Assembly: GCA_016936235.1 (NCBI GenBank)
Contig: JAFGPK010000005.1
Coordinates: 1-64,000 of the forward strand
Length of the DNA stretch: 64,000 nt
Origin: Candidatus Fermentibacteraceae bacterium
GTDB lineage: Bacteria; Fermentibacterota; Fermentibacteria; Fermentibacterales; JCC-6
Direction: 5' to 3'
Shown here in pieces: positions 34,577-44,013 of the stretch. Every line of letters begins with the position of its first letter. The first letter of the stretch is position 1. The translations under genes and the position numbers were made by a program. A model generated the notes under the pieces. The model ran no database searches, was not told where the DNA came from, and worked only from the letters and a program-made list of their open reading frames with translations.

Positions 34577-35557
34577 ATGCACGCCGTGATACCCGTTGCC
34601 GGAAGAGGGACCAGAATGAGGCCCCTGACATGGTCCGTACCGAAGGTCCTGATCCGCCTGGCGGGGAATACGATGCTGGGGCACATACTCGATGAGCTTG
34701 CAGTGGCCGGGGTGGACCATGTAACGCTCGTTACCGGATACCTCGGGGATCAGATAGTGAAATGGACCACTGAGAACTACCCCGGTATCAGTGTCGACCA
34801 TGCCGTGCAGGAGAAGATGGACGGACTTGCCTCCGCTATCAGCCTGGCATCGCCCATGACGGATGACGGCCCCCTTCTGGTGGTGCTCGGCGATACCCTT
34901 TTCTCAGCCGACCTTTCAAAGGCCATGGTGGATGGCAGGAACATGATCGCCGTAAGCAGGGTTGACGATCCGAGGAGGTTCGGGGTAGTGGTCATGGAAG
35001 GTGACAGAGTAGTGAGACTTGTGGAGAAACCTGCCGAACCTGTCAGCAACCTGGCCATAGTAGGCATCTACGTCTTCAGCTCCGGCAGGGCCCTCATGGA
35101 CGCCACCGAAAGACTGATCGGAAGCGGAAAGAGGACCAGGGGCGAGTACCAGCTCACGGATGCCATGCAGCTGATGCTGGATGACGGCCATGACTTCGGG
35201 GCTTTCAGTGTGGAGGGATGGTACGACTGCGGAAAACCGGAGACGATGCTCAGCACGAACCGCATCCTCCTTGACAGGGGCAGGGGCAGGTCCTCCTCCA
35301 GGGTGGAGGGATCGGTCATCCTGCCGCCTGTGAGCATACACGAGGATGCCGAGATCGTTTCCTCCATCGTAGGACCCTACGTCTCGATAGCCTCCGGCTG
35401 CCGTATCGAGGGAACACTGATATCCGACTCCATCGTAGGATGCGGCACCACCATCCGGAATGCCAACATCAGCGGCTCACTGATCGGTGACAACGCCACG
35501 GTGAGCGGCAATTCCGCCAGGATGATAGCCGGCAGTACCTGCGAAATTGAAATCTAA
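34577..35557 (+). CDS. Sugar-1-phosphate nucleotidyltransferase with left-handed beta-helix domain
   Basis: 326 aa. The N-terminal RmlA/GlmU-type domain begins AVIPVAGRGTRMRPLTWSVPK (nucleotide loop and catalytic Lys) and carries VLGDTLFS and VEKPAEPVSN. The C-terminal hexapeptide repeats (about 240-326) form a left-handed helix with SDSIVGCGTTIRNANI. It makes an NDP-sugar, probably for the two glycosyltransferases downstream. The sugar cannot be named from motifs. ATG 34577 lies 2 nt after ptsI; GTG 34565 is an alternative. Confidence 0.85.
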   Translation: MHAVIPVAGRGTRMRPLTWSVPKVLIRLAGNTMLGHILDELAVAGVDHVTLVTGYLGDQIVKWTTENYPGISVDHAVQEKMDGLASAISLASPMTDDGPLLVVLGDTLFSADLSKAMVDGRNMIAVSRVDDPRRFGVVVMEGDRVVRLVEKPAEPVSNLAIVGIYVFSSGRALMDATERLIGSGKRTRGEYQLTDAMQLMLDDGHDFGAFSVEGWYDCGKPETMLSTNRILLDRGRGRSSSRVEGSVILPPVSIHEDAEIVSSIVGPYVSIASGCRIEGTLISDSIVGCGTTIRNANISGSLIGDNATVSGNSARMIAGSTCEIEI

Positions 35558-36617
35558 CCCCAGCAGAGGTCCCGCTCTAATCTATGCCGATGCGCTGGGC
35601 AACCGGGGCGGTACAGGAGTGTACCTCAGAAGGCTCCTGACCGGATTCGCCGGCAACGGGGCCGATGTGCTGGCAGCCGTTGGCGGGCAGGTGACATCGC
35701 CATCAGGGGCACTCGTTGCAAAACCGATGACCGGCATAAGAAAAGTGTTCTGGGAGAACATGATACTCCCCGCGGGTAATTACTCCCCGAGACCCGGCAT
35801 AGTCCACCTGCCGGCATTCTCCGGAAGAGGGATCCGGGGAGTTCCCAGTGCCGTCACGGTACATGATCTCGCCTTCTGCAGGAACCCGGCATGGTTCCCT
35901 CCGATAAGGTCCCTCTACTACAGGCTGCTTTTCAGACGGACGGCTTCAAAGGCTTCCGTCATAATGGTTGACAGTGATTTCACGGCCTCAGAGGCTGAAT
36001 CCCTCCTCGGGATCGAAAGGGAAAGGATAAGGAGGGTATACCTCTCCACGGAGCCCTTCGTGGCGGACCCGGCGGCCTTCAGGGAGAGTATCGGCATCAG
36101 CGGGAGGTATGTTGTGTTCACCGGCACTGTGGAACCGAGGAAGAACATCCAGGCCCTCCTGAGAGCATGGGCTGAGGTGAGACGGGTCCATCCCGAGCTG
36201 ACACTGGTACTGGCAGGCAGGTGGGGCTGGGGAAGCCGCAGGCTCCGGGAAAGCCTGGCGGGGACGGAAGGCGTGATCCATACGGGCAGTCTGCCCCTGA
36301 ACATTCTCAAGAGCTGCGTGAATGGAGCCTCCCTGATGGTCTACCCATCGCTTTACGAGGGTTTCGGTCTTCCGCCACTGGAGGCCGCCTCGGCCGGCGT
36401 ACCCTCGGTGGTATCTCCGGCGGAGGTCCTTAAGGAGGTCTACGGGGATATCTCCCTGGTGGCGGGAGGTTTTGACGCTACATCACTTTCGAAGGCCATA
36501 CTTGAAGGTCTGGAGACAGCCGTGGATGCCGGGGCTCTCATGGATTTTGCAGGGAGTTTCTCAGTGGAGACCATGGCTTCCGCCGTCCTGGACGTTTACC
36601 GGGAGTTCGGAGCATGA
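35547..36617 (+). CDS. GT4 family glycosyltransferase
   Basis: 356 aa. Motifs: ALGNRGGTGVYLRRLL near the N-terminus, VFTGTVEPRKNIQALLRAW, and SLYEGFGLPPLEAASAGVPSVV with the GT4 glutamates. Resembles mannosyl/rhamnosyltransferases of O-antigen or EPS pathways. TTG 35547 overlaps the nucleotidyltransferase stop by 11 bp; no better in-frame start precedes the conserved region. Confidence 0.87.
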   Translation: MKSNPSRGPALIYADALGNRGGTGVYLRRLLTGFAGNGADVLAAVGGQVTSPSGALVAKPMTGIRKVFWENMILPAGNYSPRPGIVHLPAFSGRGIRGVPSAVTVHDLAFCRNPAWFPPIRSLYYRLLFRRTASKASVIMVDSDFTASEAESLLGIERERIRRVYLSTEPFVADPAAFRESIGISGRYVVFTGTVEPRKNIQALLRAWAEVRRVHPELTLVLAGRWGWGSRRLRESLAGTEGVIHTGSLPLNILKSCVNGASLMVYPSLYEGFGLPPLEAASAGVPSVVSPAEVLKEVYGDISLVAGGFDATSLSKAILEGLETAVDAGALMDFAGSFSVETMASAVLDVYREFGA

Positions 36618-37690
36618 GGGTGCTTCAGGTCTACAAGGATGTTCATCCCTTCGTCAGGGGGGGTATCGAGAGGTACGTGCACGACCTGTCGGCATTCCTG
36701 ACGGAAAGAGGGCACCGGGTCACGGTTCTCGTGGCCGGAAAGAAGGGCAGGGAGACAGAAGTCTCCGGCTTCAGGGTCATCGAGTACCCCTGCATATGCA
36801 GGATCCTGTCGAATCCGGTATCACCCGGCCTGGGTGCGGTGCTTGGTTCCATGGAGGCGGATGTGGTCCATTTCCATGTGCCCCTTCCATCCGCGGTGAT
36901 GGCCTGGCTTATGTCGGGCAACACCTGTCCGTACATGGTCACCTATCACAGCGACATAGTCAGACAGGCATTCCTGATGCCTGTCTACGGCCCTTTCCTG
37001 AGGAGGTTCCTCGAAGGCGCCCGGAAGGTCCTTGCCACTTCGCCGGTATACAGGGAGACATCCCCTTACCTTGCAGGACTTCAGAACACGTGCGTAGTCC
37101 CCATAGGGACTGACCTGAGGGTTTTCACACCTTCCACGGACGGTGGAGGGGAGTACGCCCTCTTCGTAGGAAGGTTCAGGAGCTACAAGGGTATACATGT
37201 GCTCCTCGATGCCTGGAGGGAGTTCCCGGAACGAAGGCTTATCATGGTGGGAGGAGGTCCCCTGGAGGGTCTTGTCAGGAAGAGAGTGCACATGGACGGG
37301 CTGAACGTGAGCATACTCAGCGATCCGGACGACAGGAGCCTGGTGGAACTGTACAGGCGCGCCTCCTTTCTCGTACTGCCGTCCACCAGGCGCAGCGAGG
37401 CGTTCGGTATGGTGCAGACCGAGGCTATGGCATGCGGCGTACCGGTAATAAGCACCGACCTGCCGACCGGGGTGCCATGGGTCAACAGACACGGGGTGAG
37501 CGGTCTCGTGGTTCCGCCCGGAGATCCAGGGGCGCTGGCGGATGCGGTCAGGCGGATGGATGACGCCGGGCTCCGCTCGAGGCTGGCCCTCGGCGCGCTG
37601 GACAGGGCAAGGAACGAGTTCGACTCCGGGAAGCTCTTCCTCAGGGTGGAGGATCTGCTGAGGGAGGCTTCGGGTGACGGAAAGGACTGA
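36614..37690 (+). CDS. GT4 family glycosyltransferase
   Basis: 358 aa. Starts MRVLQVYKDVHPFVRGGIERYV; central ALFVGRFRSYKGIHVLL, and the donor-site block TRRSEAFGMVQTEAMACGVPVI. The closest family style is PimB/WbdB-like mannosyltransferases. ATGA overlap with the previous GT4 gene indicates a tight pair that probably adds consecutive sugars. Confidence 0.89.
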   Translation: MRVLQVYKDVHPFVRGGIERYVHDLSAFLTERGHRVTVLVAGKKGRETEVSGFRVIEYPCICRILSNPVSPGLGAVLGSMEADVVHFHVPLPSAVMAWLMSGNTCPYMVTYHSDIVRQAFLMPVYGPFLRRFLEGARKVLATSPVYRETSPYLAGLQNTCVVPIGTDLRVFTPSTDGGGEYALFVGRFRSYKGIHVLLDAWREFPERRLIMVGGGPLEGLVRKRVHMDGLNVSILSDPDDRSLVELYRRASFLVLPSTRRSEAFGMVQTEAMACGVPVISTDLPTGVPWVNRHGVSGLVVPPGDPGALADAVRRMDDAGLRSRLALGALDRARNEFDSGKLFLRVEDLLREASGDGKD

Positions 37691-38213
37691 CAACGCAGAT
37701 GGCCGTCTGAAGGCCGAAGTCCTCATGGTCGTACTGGCTACAGGCGCCGGAGTGATCGAGAACCTCCTGCCGAGACCCGTACCATTCATTAAACCAGGTC
37801 TGGCGAACATCGTCACCGTGGCCGCCGTGGCCAGGTACGGAATGCTGACCGGGCTGCGGGTGAATATCCTCAGAACCACGGGTGCGGCGCTTTTCACAGG
37901 CTCTCTCGCCACCCCGACCTACGTTCTGTCCCTTGCCGGCGGAGTGGCGTCCGCGATGGTGATGGGCGCTTCAAGACGGCTCCTGTCAGTCACAGGCATT
38001 TCCGTTGCCGGCAGTCTTGCATCCCTCTGGATCCAGCTGGTACTTGCTTCGGTGCTGCTGCCCGGGCTTCCCGCCGCGTCGATCCTTCTGCCGCTGTCCG
38101 TTTGGGGTTTCCTCTCGGGAGCGGTCACAGGTATTATTGCAGCTGTACTGCTGAGAAAGGGATTTCCATGGATGCCCGGGACAGGGGTTGATTCGGCAGG
38201 TTCGCGGACATAG
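37674..38213 (+). CDS. Gx transporter family / heptaprenyl diphosphate synthase component I-like membrane protein
   Basis: 179 aa, about five hydrophobic helices. The block ENLLPRPVPFIKPGLANIVTVAAV followed by G-rich helices (GALFTGSLATP, LSLAGGVASAMVM) is typical of the Gx-type membrane family, annotated elsewhere as heptaprenyl diphosphate synthase component I and similar to ECF-transporter S components. The substrate is unknown. GTG 37674 follows AGGGAGG and overlaps the GT4 gene by 17 bp. Confidence 0.75.
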   Translation: MTERTDNADGRLKAEVLMVVLATGAGVIENLLPRPVPFIKPGLANIVTVAAVARYGMLTGLRVNILRTTGAALFTGSLATPTYVLSLAGGVASAMVMGASRRLLSVTGISVAGSLASLWIQLVLASVLLPGLPAASILLPLSVWGFLSGAVTGIIAAVLLRKGFPWMPGTGVDSAGSRT

Positions 38214-38234
38214 ATTACGAAGGCTGGAGGTATT

Positions 38235-38507
38235 TTGCTTCACAATCGCTCGACCGGGTTCTGGATAGCCATATCGTTCTTCGGTATGATGACGGGTACC
38301 GTGTTCGGTGAGGCGATGGCGGCGGTTCTTCCGGAGTCTTCCACCGCCCTCAAGTCGTTCTTCGGTGGAGCGCTGGAGTTTTCGATCGGGCCCTTCGGCT
38401 TCGATCTTGTGGTTCTCAGGTTCGCACTTGAGGAAATTGCCTTCAAACTGAACCTGATGAGTTTTGCGGGACTGATGTTTGTGGGTTATCTTTACCGCTG
38501 GTTCTGA
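38235..38507 (+). CDS. DUF4321-like small membrane protein
   Basis: 90 aa with an N-terminal helix (GFWIAISFFGMMTGTVFG) and a second near the C-terminus. Size and layout, including the central FDLVVLRFALE segment, fit DUF4321, a family of unknown function usually found near tatA or maf-type genes. TTG start with GGAGG 5 nt upstream. tatA follows by 25 bp. Confidence 0.62.
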   Translation: MLHNRSTGFWIAISFFGMMTGTVFGEAMAAVLPESSTALKSFFGGALEFSIGPFGFDLVVLRFALEEIAFKLNLMSFAGLMFVGYLYRWF

Positions 38508-38532
38508 GCAGTACCCTTTTACAGGAGTGATG

Positions 38533-38739
38533 ATGATGTTTCGTCCAGGCACCGGTGAGATAATACTGATAATAGTCGCTCTTCTTCTCCTTTTCGGAGC
38601 CAAGAGGATCCCGGACCTCGCCCGTTCCGTGGGTCAGGCGCTCCACATGTTCAGAAAGGGGATGAAGGAGGGAATACCGGATTCCGACAAAGAGGATGAT
38701 GATTCCGGAAACGGGGAAGACGCGAATGGCCACAGTTAG
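38533..38739 (+). CDS. tatA: Sec-independent translocase protein TatA
   Basis: 68 aa. A single N-terminal helix (EIILIIVALLLLFG) followed by GAKRIPDLARSVGQALHMFRKGM, the FGxxxxPxLxxxxG hinge and amphipathic helix of TatA/TatE, then an acidic tail. TatA forms the pore for folded proteins. There are three ATGs in a row (38530, 38533, 38536) after AGGAG; the middle one has normal spacing. tatC is not in this window. Confidence 0.88.
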   Translation: MMFRPGTGEIILIIVALLLLFGAKRIPDLARSVGQALHMFRKGMKEGIPDSDKEDDDSGNGEDANGHS

Positions 38740-39334
38740 CTACAGCTCGAGGGAAATAGACTGCAAGCTCGTATACGCCGGACCGGGGCTGTCAGGCAAG
38801 ACCACGAACGTGAAGTTCATCCACAGCCAGATTCCTTCAAGCGACAGGGGCAAGCTTATCTCTCTGGCCACCGGAAACGAGCGCACTCTCTTCTTCGATT
38901 TCCTTCCGATCAATACGGGGACCATATACGGATTCAAGGTGAGGCTCCATCTTTACAGCGTTCCCGGACAGGCCATGTACACCGACAGCAGACAGCTGAT
39001 ACTGCAGGGGGTAGACGGCATAATCTTCGTGGCCGATTCGCAGAGGGCCAGAATGGACGCCAACATAGCAAGTCTCAGGGACCTCAAGGAAAACCTCAGG
39101 GACACGAAGCGCAAGGGGCTCAGCCTCGTCCTTCAGGCAAACAAGAGGGACCTGCCTGACATTCTTCCCACTGACACCATCCGGAAGAAACTGGGACTGG
39201 AGCGGGTACCATGCATCGAATCCGTGGCCGTTGACGGTACCGGGGTCTTCGAGACCCTGAGAAAGGCGAGCCGGATCGTCATGAGAAGGCTCCACCGTCA
39301 GTTCTCCCTTGCCCTTAACGAGAAGCGAGGCTGA
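38726..39334 (+). CDS. mglA: MglA-type small GTPase (first copy)
   Basis: 202 aa from ATG 38726. P-loop GPGLSGKTTN, switch region FFDFLPI, G3-type segment PGQAMYTDSRQLILQGVDG, IFVADSQ, and the base-recognition NKRD. These are MglA hallmarks. MglA-type GTPases set cell polarity and motility in Myxococcus; in other phyla their role is less known. No mglB/roadblock gene is adjacent. A zinc-ribbon membrane protein follows after one base. Confidence 0.9.
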   Translation: MATVSYSSREIDCKLVYAGPGLSGKTTNVKFIHSQIPSSDRGKLISLATGNERTLFFDFLPINTGTIYGFKVRLHLYSVPGQAMYTDSRQLILQGVDGIIFVADSQRARMDANIASLRDLKENLRDTKRKGLSLVLQANKRDLPDILPTDTIRKKLGLERVPCIESVAVDGTGVFETLRKASRIVMRRLHRQFSLALNEKRG

Positions 39335-39335
39335 T

Positions 39336-40865
39336 TTGGACGAAGGCAGACTGGTTGACCTCCTCCTGGTAAGACTCAGCAGGGACGATGAGAAGCAGAA
39401 GGTAATCGACCTGCTGGTCAGCGAATTGGGAATGACCCAGGAACAGGCCACCGAAAAGGTGGAAAAGTCCCCCAGCATTCTCAGGGAGAACGTGGAGATG
39501 GAACAGGGCAGGATCCTTCAGGACAGGATGTACCCCTTTGTCGATCTCCTGCCGAAGTACTACAAGAGCGGGACCGAACCCTCGACCCAGACAGCTCCGG
39601 ATTCGCCGGCAACGGAGGAAGCCGTTCCATCCCCTCCGGAGGACGACTCCATACAGCACGGTTTCGACGACATCGGTGTGAAAGGGGCTGATCAGGACAT
39701 CGATCAGGATGAGGACATGAGCGACATCATCCACAACCAGAGCGCCATCACCGAAGATGAGTACAAGGTGTCCTACGATGATGCGGAAGATGAATCCCTC
39801 ATAATCACATCCGCAGCTGAAGATGTAATAAACGTTGACAGGTGCCATATCTGTGGCAGGACTCCCACCAAAGATGAAAAACTGGTCCCATGCACCACAT
39901 GCGGGGAACTCACGTGCGTCAGATGCTACAACAGGAAGGAACACGTCTGCGAGAAATGCGCGGCGATGGGTAGGACGGTCGACCGGCCGCTGGATGCGCC
40001 TCCAGAGATGGAATCCCCGGCCAGGCCCGAACCGGAGCATTTCTCCACCAGCAGAAGACCCCCGGCGCGCAAGTCCGCCTCGGTACGCTCAGGTTCATTC
40101 TTCGGCATCTCTCCCGTGATTCTCGCAGTATCGGTCCTGGTCGTTCTGGCGATCGCGTTCGTCCTTCTGGACCCCCTGAACATGCTAGGCAAGGATGAGG
40201 GGGAAGACGGAAGCACCGCTTTTGTCCCGGACACGGTGGATGTGCATCCGCAGGATACCGTCGCGACAGGTCCGGTCGAGGTTCCCGATTCATCCATCGT
40301 GGCAGTGGTCGACTCGGGCGTCGTTGCGCAGGACTCCATGATGACGGATACGCTTGACACACCTCCGGCAATCTCCCTGAGAGATATCAGCCTTCCGGAT
40401 TCACTGCTGATCCCGGATGGCTTCCCGGTTCCCAGGGCAGTCACAGATCTGCGCATACAGGGGATAGAGGTTCAGTCGGAATCTCTGCAGTTCATCGCCA
40501 CCCCTCTCGGCCAGCTCTCGGCCCTTTACTCCATAGAGCTGGACGGTTACTCGCTCATCAGGACCGAATCAGGGCACGACATACTCCTCATGTCAATCCT
40601 GCACCCTGAACCCGCTGAGAAGAGGGCAGCCATGATCGGCATGCTGGGTTCTCTGCTTGATTCCACCATGATCGACCAGATGGTGCTCTACTACCAGGAG
40701 AACCAGTACTACGAGCCGGATATGTTCTCGTTCACGGCCGACAGCTTCAGTGCCCTGGCCCTTTCCACCAGCCCCTACTTCCTTCAGAGAAAACAGGCCA
40801 TGATACCGGAGACATCTGAACTCGTGACCGGTCTCATCTTCCAGCGGATGACGGATCTGGACTGA
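39336..40865 (+). CDS. Zinc-ribbon membrane protein of unknown function, linked to the MglA-type GTPase
   Basis: 509 aa, no family recognised. Residues ~1-75 are helical and lie in the cytoplasm. An acidic low-complexity stretch follows (about 85-165), then a cysteine cluster (CHICG, CTTCG, CVRCYN, CEKC, about 170-205) that could bind two zinc ions as in B-box/FYVE-like modules. A single helix (VILAVSVLVVLAIAFVLL, near 260) and a ~220-residue outer domain complete it. The topology would connect a cytoplasmic zinc domain to the envelope. The start TTG is one base after the GTPase stop, suggesting a common function. Confidence 0.6.
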   Translation: MDEGRLVDLLLVRLSRDDEKQKVIDLLVSELGMTQEQATEKVEKSPSILRENVEMEQGRILQDRMYPFVDLLPKYYKSGTEPSTQTAPDSPATEEAVPSPPEDDSIQHGFDDIGVKGADQDIDQDEDMSDIIHNQSAITEDEYKVSYDDAEDESLIITSAAEDVINVDRCHICGRTPTKDEKLVPCTTCGELTCVRCYNRKEHVCEKCAAMGRTVDRPLDAPPEMESPARPEPEHFSTSRRPPARKSASVRSGSFFGISPVILAVSVLVVLAIAFVLLDPLNMLGKDEGEDGSTAFVPDTVDVHPQDTVATGPVEVPDSSIVAVVDSGVVAQDSMMTDTLDTPPAISLRDISLPDSLLIPDGFPVPRAVTDLRIQGIEVQSESLQFIATPLGQLSALYSIELDGYSLIRTESGHDILLMSILHPEPAEKRAAMIGMLGSLLDSTMIDQMVLYYQENQYYEPDMFSFTADSFSALALSTSPYFLQRKQAMIPETSELVTGLIFQRMTDLD

Positions 40866-40930
40866 GACTGCATCCGGTGGCCGATCCCGGTCTGGCTTTC
40901 CTCCAATGAACATTCAAGCATGAAAGAGAC

Positions 40931-43135
40931 ATGAGCAAGAAAGAGTACCTTGTGATAATAGAGTCACCTGCCAAGGCCAGAAGCCTGCGGGGCTACCTTG
41001 GAGAGGACTACGAGATAGTGGCTTCCAACGGTCACATCAGGGATCTTCCCAGGAATTATCTCGGCGTCAACGAAGAGGACGGGTTCAAACCCTCCTACAC
41101 GATACTTCCTGAGAAAAGAAGGAAGGTTTCGGAACTCAAGAGGATATCCCGGGACTATAAGAGGATCTATCTCGCGGCTGACCCTGACAGGGAGGGCGAG
41201 GCTATCTGCTGGCACCTTTCCCAGATACTCGACCGTGATGGCGTCGTCTTCAACCGGCTCAGGTTCAATGCCATCACAAGGGAGACTGTCCAGGGATCCC
41301 TGAACAGACCCAGCTCCATTGACATGCAGCTCGTGGACGCGCAGCAGGCCAGAAGGGTTATGGACAGGCTCGTGGGTTACAAGGTCTCATCCTGGCTGCA
41401 GAGGATAATGGGAAAGGGAAAGAGCGCCGGCCGGGTGCAGTCCGTCGCCCTGAGGATGATCCAGGAGAGAGAAGACAGGATAAGTGATTTCGTGCCGGTG
41501 GAATACTGGGTCCTGGAAGTGGTCTTCAACCGGGAAGGCAGAAGCTTCACCGCGTCGCTCCAGAGAATGGACGGAGTTCCCTGCTGCAGGCCGGGGAAGA
41601 GCCCGTGCAACAGGGGTGAGGCCGAAGAGGCCGCCGCAAGGGTAAGGGCTGCCGCAGACCGTTGGGCCATATCCGGGATCAAATCCAGGACCAGGGCCGT
41701 GAAGCCTCCCCCTCCCTTCATCACCAGCACGCTGCAGCAGGCGGCCTCCAGCCGGCTCTCCTTCTCTCCGGGAAGGACCATGACCCTTGCCCAGCAGCTC
41801 TACGAAGGCATCTCCATGGACATGGGCGAAAGGAAGGGGCTCATCACGTACATGCGTACGGATTCGGTGCGGATAAGCCCCGAAAGCCTGAACAGCTGCA
41901 GGGAGTACCTTGAGAAGAAGTACGGCCCCGGGGCTCTCACTCCCAGGGCGAGGCGTTACCGGAGTTCCAAAGGCTCACAGGACGCCCACGAGGCCATAAG
42001 ACCCGTGGACGTTAATCTCGAACCGGACGATCTTGGGTCTTTCCTCACACCTGCACAGCTTTCCCTCTACCGTCTCATCTGGAACCGTTTCACGGCCACA
42101 CAGCTTCAGGACGCGAAAGTAACATCGACCACTGTCACAATAGCCGGAGACGGGATGGAATTCGAGGCGACGGGTGAAGTGATGACCCAGCGGGGTTTCT
42201 CGATCATCGATCCCTCTTTCATAAAAATAACGCAGGAACTTCCCGAGCTCACGAAGGGGGCGGTGGTTCCTGCGGAGCCCTCATTGGAGCAGAAGCACAC
42301 CTCGCCGCCCTCGAGGTTCAACGAGGCCAGGCTGGTGGCGGAGATGAAGAAGGTGGGCATAGGAAGGCCCTCAACCTATGTGAGCACCATACAGACCCTG
42401 ACCAAACGGCAGTACGTGGAGATGGAGGGCAGGTTCCTGAAGCCCACCGAGCTCGGGACCACGACGGTAAGGATACTGACAAGGATGTTCCCCCACATCT
42501 TCCAGATTGACTTCACCGCCAGGATGGAAGACCTGCTGGATTCCATCGCAAGGGGGGAAGAGACCTATGAGAGCGTTCTGGAACAGCTCAGCGTACCGCT
42601 GGAGGCCTCACTGGCGGACGCCAACAGGAACACCGACAGGTTCAGGGATGAACTTGAGGAGGATACGGGAGAACAGTGTCCGGAGTGCGGCTCTCCGATG
42701 ATAATCCGCTGGGGCAGGTACGGGAAGTTCAAGGCATGTACTGCTTTCCCGTCATGCAGGTTCTCCATGCCGCTGGAGGAGGAGGCGGAAGCCGGCTACT
42801 CCGGAAGAGACTGCCCTCTTTGCGGGGGCAGGCTCCTTATCAAAACGGGCAGGTTCGGAAGATACCTCGGCTGCGGGAACCATCCCGCGTGCAGGCACAC
42901 TGAGCCTGTTCCCACAGGGGTGTCGTGTCCCGAGGAGGGCTGCGGCGGCGAGCTTGTTGAGAAGAGGACGGGGAAGAGGAGGATATTCTTCGGGTGCAGC
43001 CGCTATCCTGCATGTAAATACGCTCTGTGGAACAGACCCGTGGACATTGTCTGTCCCCGGTGCGGCTTCCCCCTTCTGGAACAGAGAAAGAAAGGTGTCT
43101 GGTGTCCCAGGTGCAAGAAGAAGATATCGGACTGA
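40931..43135 (+). CDS. topA: DNA topoisomerase I
   Basis: 734 aa. TOPRIM domain at the start (YLVIIESPAKARSL; DPDREGEAICWHL), catalytic Tyr in TYMRTDSVRIS (about 306), and four C-terminal zinc ribbons from about residue 582 (CPECG, CPLCG, CPEEGCGG, CPRCG). Type IA enzyme that relaxes negative supercoils. ATG 40931 fits the TOPRIM start. The last codons overlap the xer gene by 34 bp. Confidence 0.97.
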   Translation: MSKKEYLVIIESPAKARSLRGYLGEDYEIVASNGHIRDLPRNYLGVNEEDGFKPSYTILPEKRRKVSELKRISRDYKRIYLAADPDREGEAICWHLSQILDRDGVVFNRLRFNAITRETVQGSLNRPSSIDMQLVDAQQARRVMDRLVGYKVSSWLQRIMGKGKSAGRVQSVALRMIQEREDRISDFVPVEYWVLEVVFNREGRSFTASLQRMDGVPCCRPGKSPCNRGEAEEAAARVRAAADRWAISGIKSRTRAVKPPPPFITSTLQQAASSRLSFSPGRTMTLAQQLYEGISMDMGERKGLITYMRTDSVRISPESLNSCREYLEKKYGPGALTPRARRYRSSKGSQDAHEAIRPVDVNLEPDDLGSFLTPAQLSLYRLIWNRFTATQLQDAKVTSTTVTIAGDGMEFEATGEVMTQRGFSIIDPSFIKITQELPELTKGAVVPAEPSLEQKHTSPPSRFNEARLVAEMKKVGIGRPSTYVSTIQTLTKRQYVEMEGRFLKPTELGTTTVRILTRMFPHIFQIDFTARMEDLLDSIARGEETYESVLEQLSVPLEASLADANRNTDRFRDELEEDTGEQCPECGSPMIIRWGRYGKFKACTAFPSCRFSMPLEEEAEAGYSGRDCPLCGGRLLIKTGRFGRYLGCGNHPACRHTEPVPTGVSCPEEGCGGELVEKRTGKRRIFFGCSRYPACKYALWNRPVDIVCPRCGFPLLEQRKKGVWCPRCKKKISD

Positions 43136-44013
43136 TAGAGGATTTCTGCATGGACCTCAGACATGGCAGGAAATTCTCCGAGAACACGATCCGGGCATAC
43201 AGGGCGGACATGTACAGGTTCTTCCGCCACCAGCACTCCCGGAACCTGCTGGACGGTTTCACGGTGAACGAGATAAGGGGCTTCATGAGGAACGAGACAG
43301 CAAGGGGTATCGATTCAAGGTCCCTCTCGCGGGAGCTTTCCACACTGCGCACCTTCGGGAACTGGCTCATGGAGACCGGCAGATCGCCGAAGAACCCGGC
43401 CCGGCTCGTGGCGATGCCAAGGAGCAGAGCGGGCCTGCCCGGCTTTCTCAGCGTAGCCGAGGTGCGGCGCGTGCTCGATACCTACGACGGGTCCGCGGTT
43501 CTCGATATCCGGAACCGGGCCGTTGTGGAGATCCTTTACGGAGCGGGACTGAGGGCGGCTGAAACGGTATCCATAACCCTGTCCGGACTTGATACTTCGG
43601 AGCGGCAGGTCTCGGTAACGGGCAAGGGGGACAGGGAGAGGATAGTACCGCTTCCGGAACCCACGTGCCGTTACCTGGATAGATGGCTCGGCAGGAGAGG
43701 GGAGTTGCTGACCGGGGGGCGCGCGGATCCGGGAACCGTATTCGTGAGCGCAAGGGGGCGAAAGCCTGACCCGAGAGATATCCGGCGTATTGTTGCATGC
43801 GGAGTGAGCAAAGCTGCCCGGGCGGCTGGGGCGACTCCCCATACCTTCCGGCACAGCTTCGCCACGCATCTGCTGGACAATGGAGCTGACCTGAGGGCGG
43901 TCCAGGACATGCTGGGACACGCGAGTCTCTCCACCACGCAGATATATACGCATCTGACAATGGAAAGGCTCAGGAAGGCGTACAGAAAAGCACATCCCAG
44001 GGGGAAAGAGTGA
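43102..44013 (+). CDS. xerC: Tyrosine recombinase XerC/XerD-type
   Basis: 303 aa from GTG 43102 (AAAGGTG upstream). N-terminal SAM-like domain (FSENTIRAYRADMYRFFRH), C-terminal catalytic domain with the full set: Arg in GAGLRAAE (about 150), Lys in GKGDRERIVP, HTFRHSFATH (about 247), LGHASLSTTQIYTH with the Tyr nucleophile (about 281). Resolves chromosome dimers at dif. Whether it is XerC or XerD cannot be told by eye. The topA-xer-hslVU order resembles that seen in many bacteria. Confidence 0.92.
   Translation: MSQVQEEDIGLIEDFCMDLRHGRKFSENTIRAYRADMYRFFRHQHSRNLLDGFTVNEIRGFMRNETARGIDSRSLSRELSTLRTFGNWLMETGRSPKNPARLVAMPRSRAGLPGFLSVAEVRRVLDTYDGSAVLDIRNRAVVEILYGAGLRAAETVSITLSGLDTSERQVSVTGKGDRERIVPLPEPTCRYLDRWLGRRGELLTGGRADPGTVFVSARGRKPDPRDIRRIVACGVSKAARAAGATPHTFRHSFATHLLDNGADLRAVQDMLGHASLSTTQIYTHLTMERLRKAYRKAHPRGKE

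Noticed and set aside
36821-37912. Minus-strand frame of 363 aa
   Set aside because: Antisense of a GT4 gene with clear motifs and coupled start.
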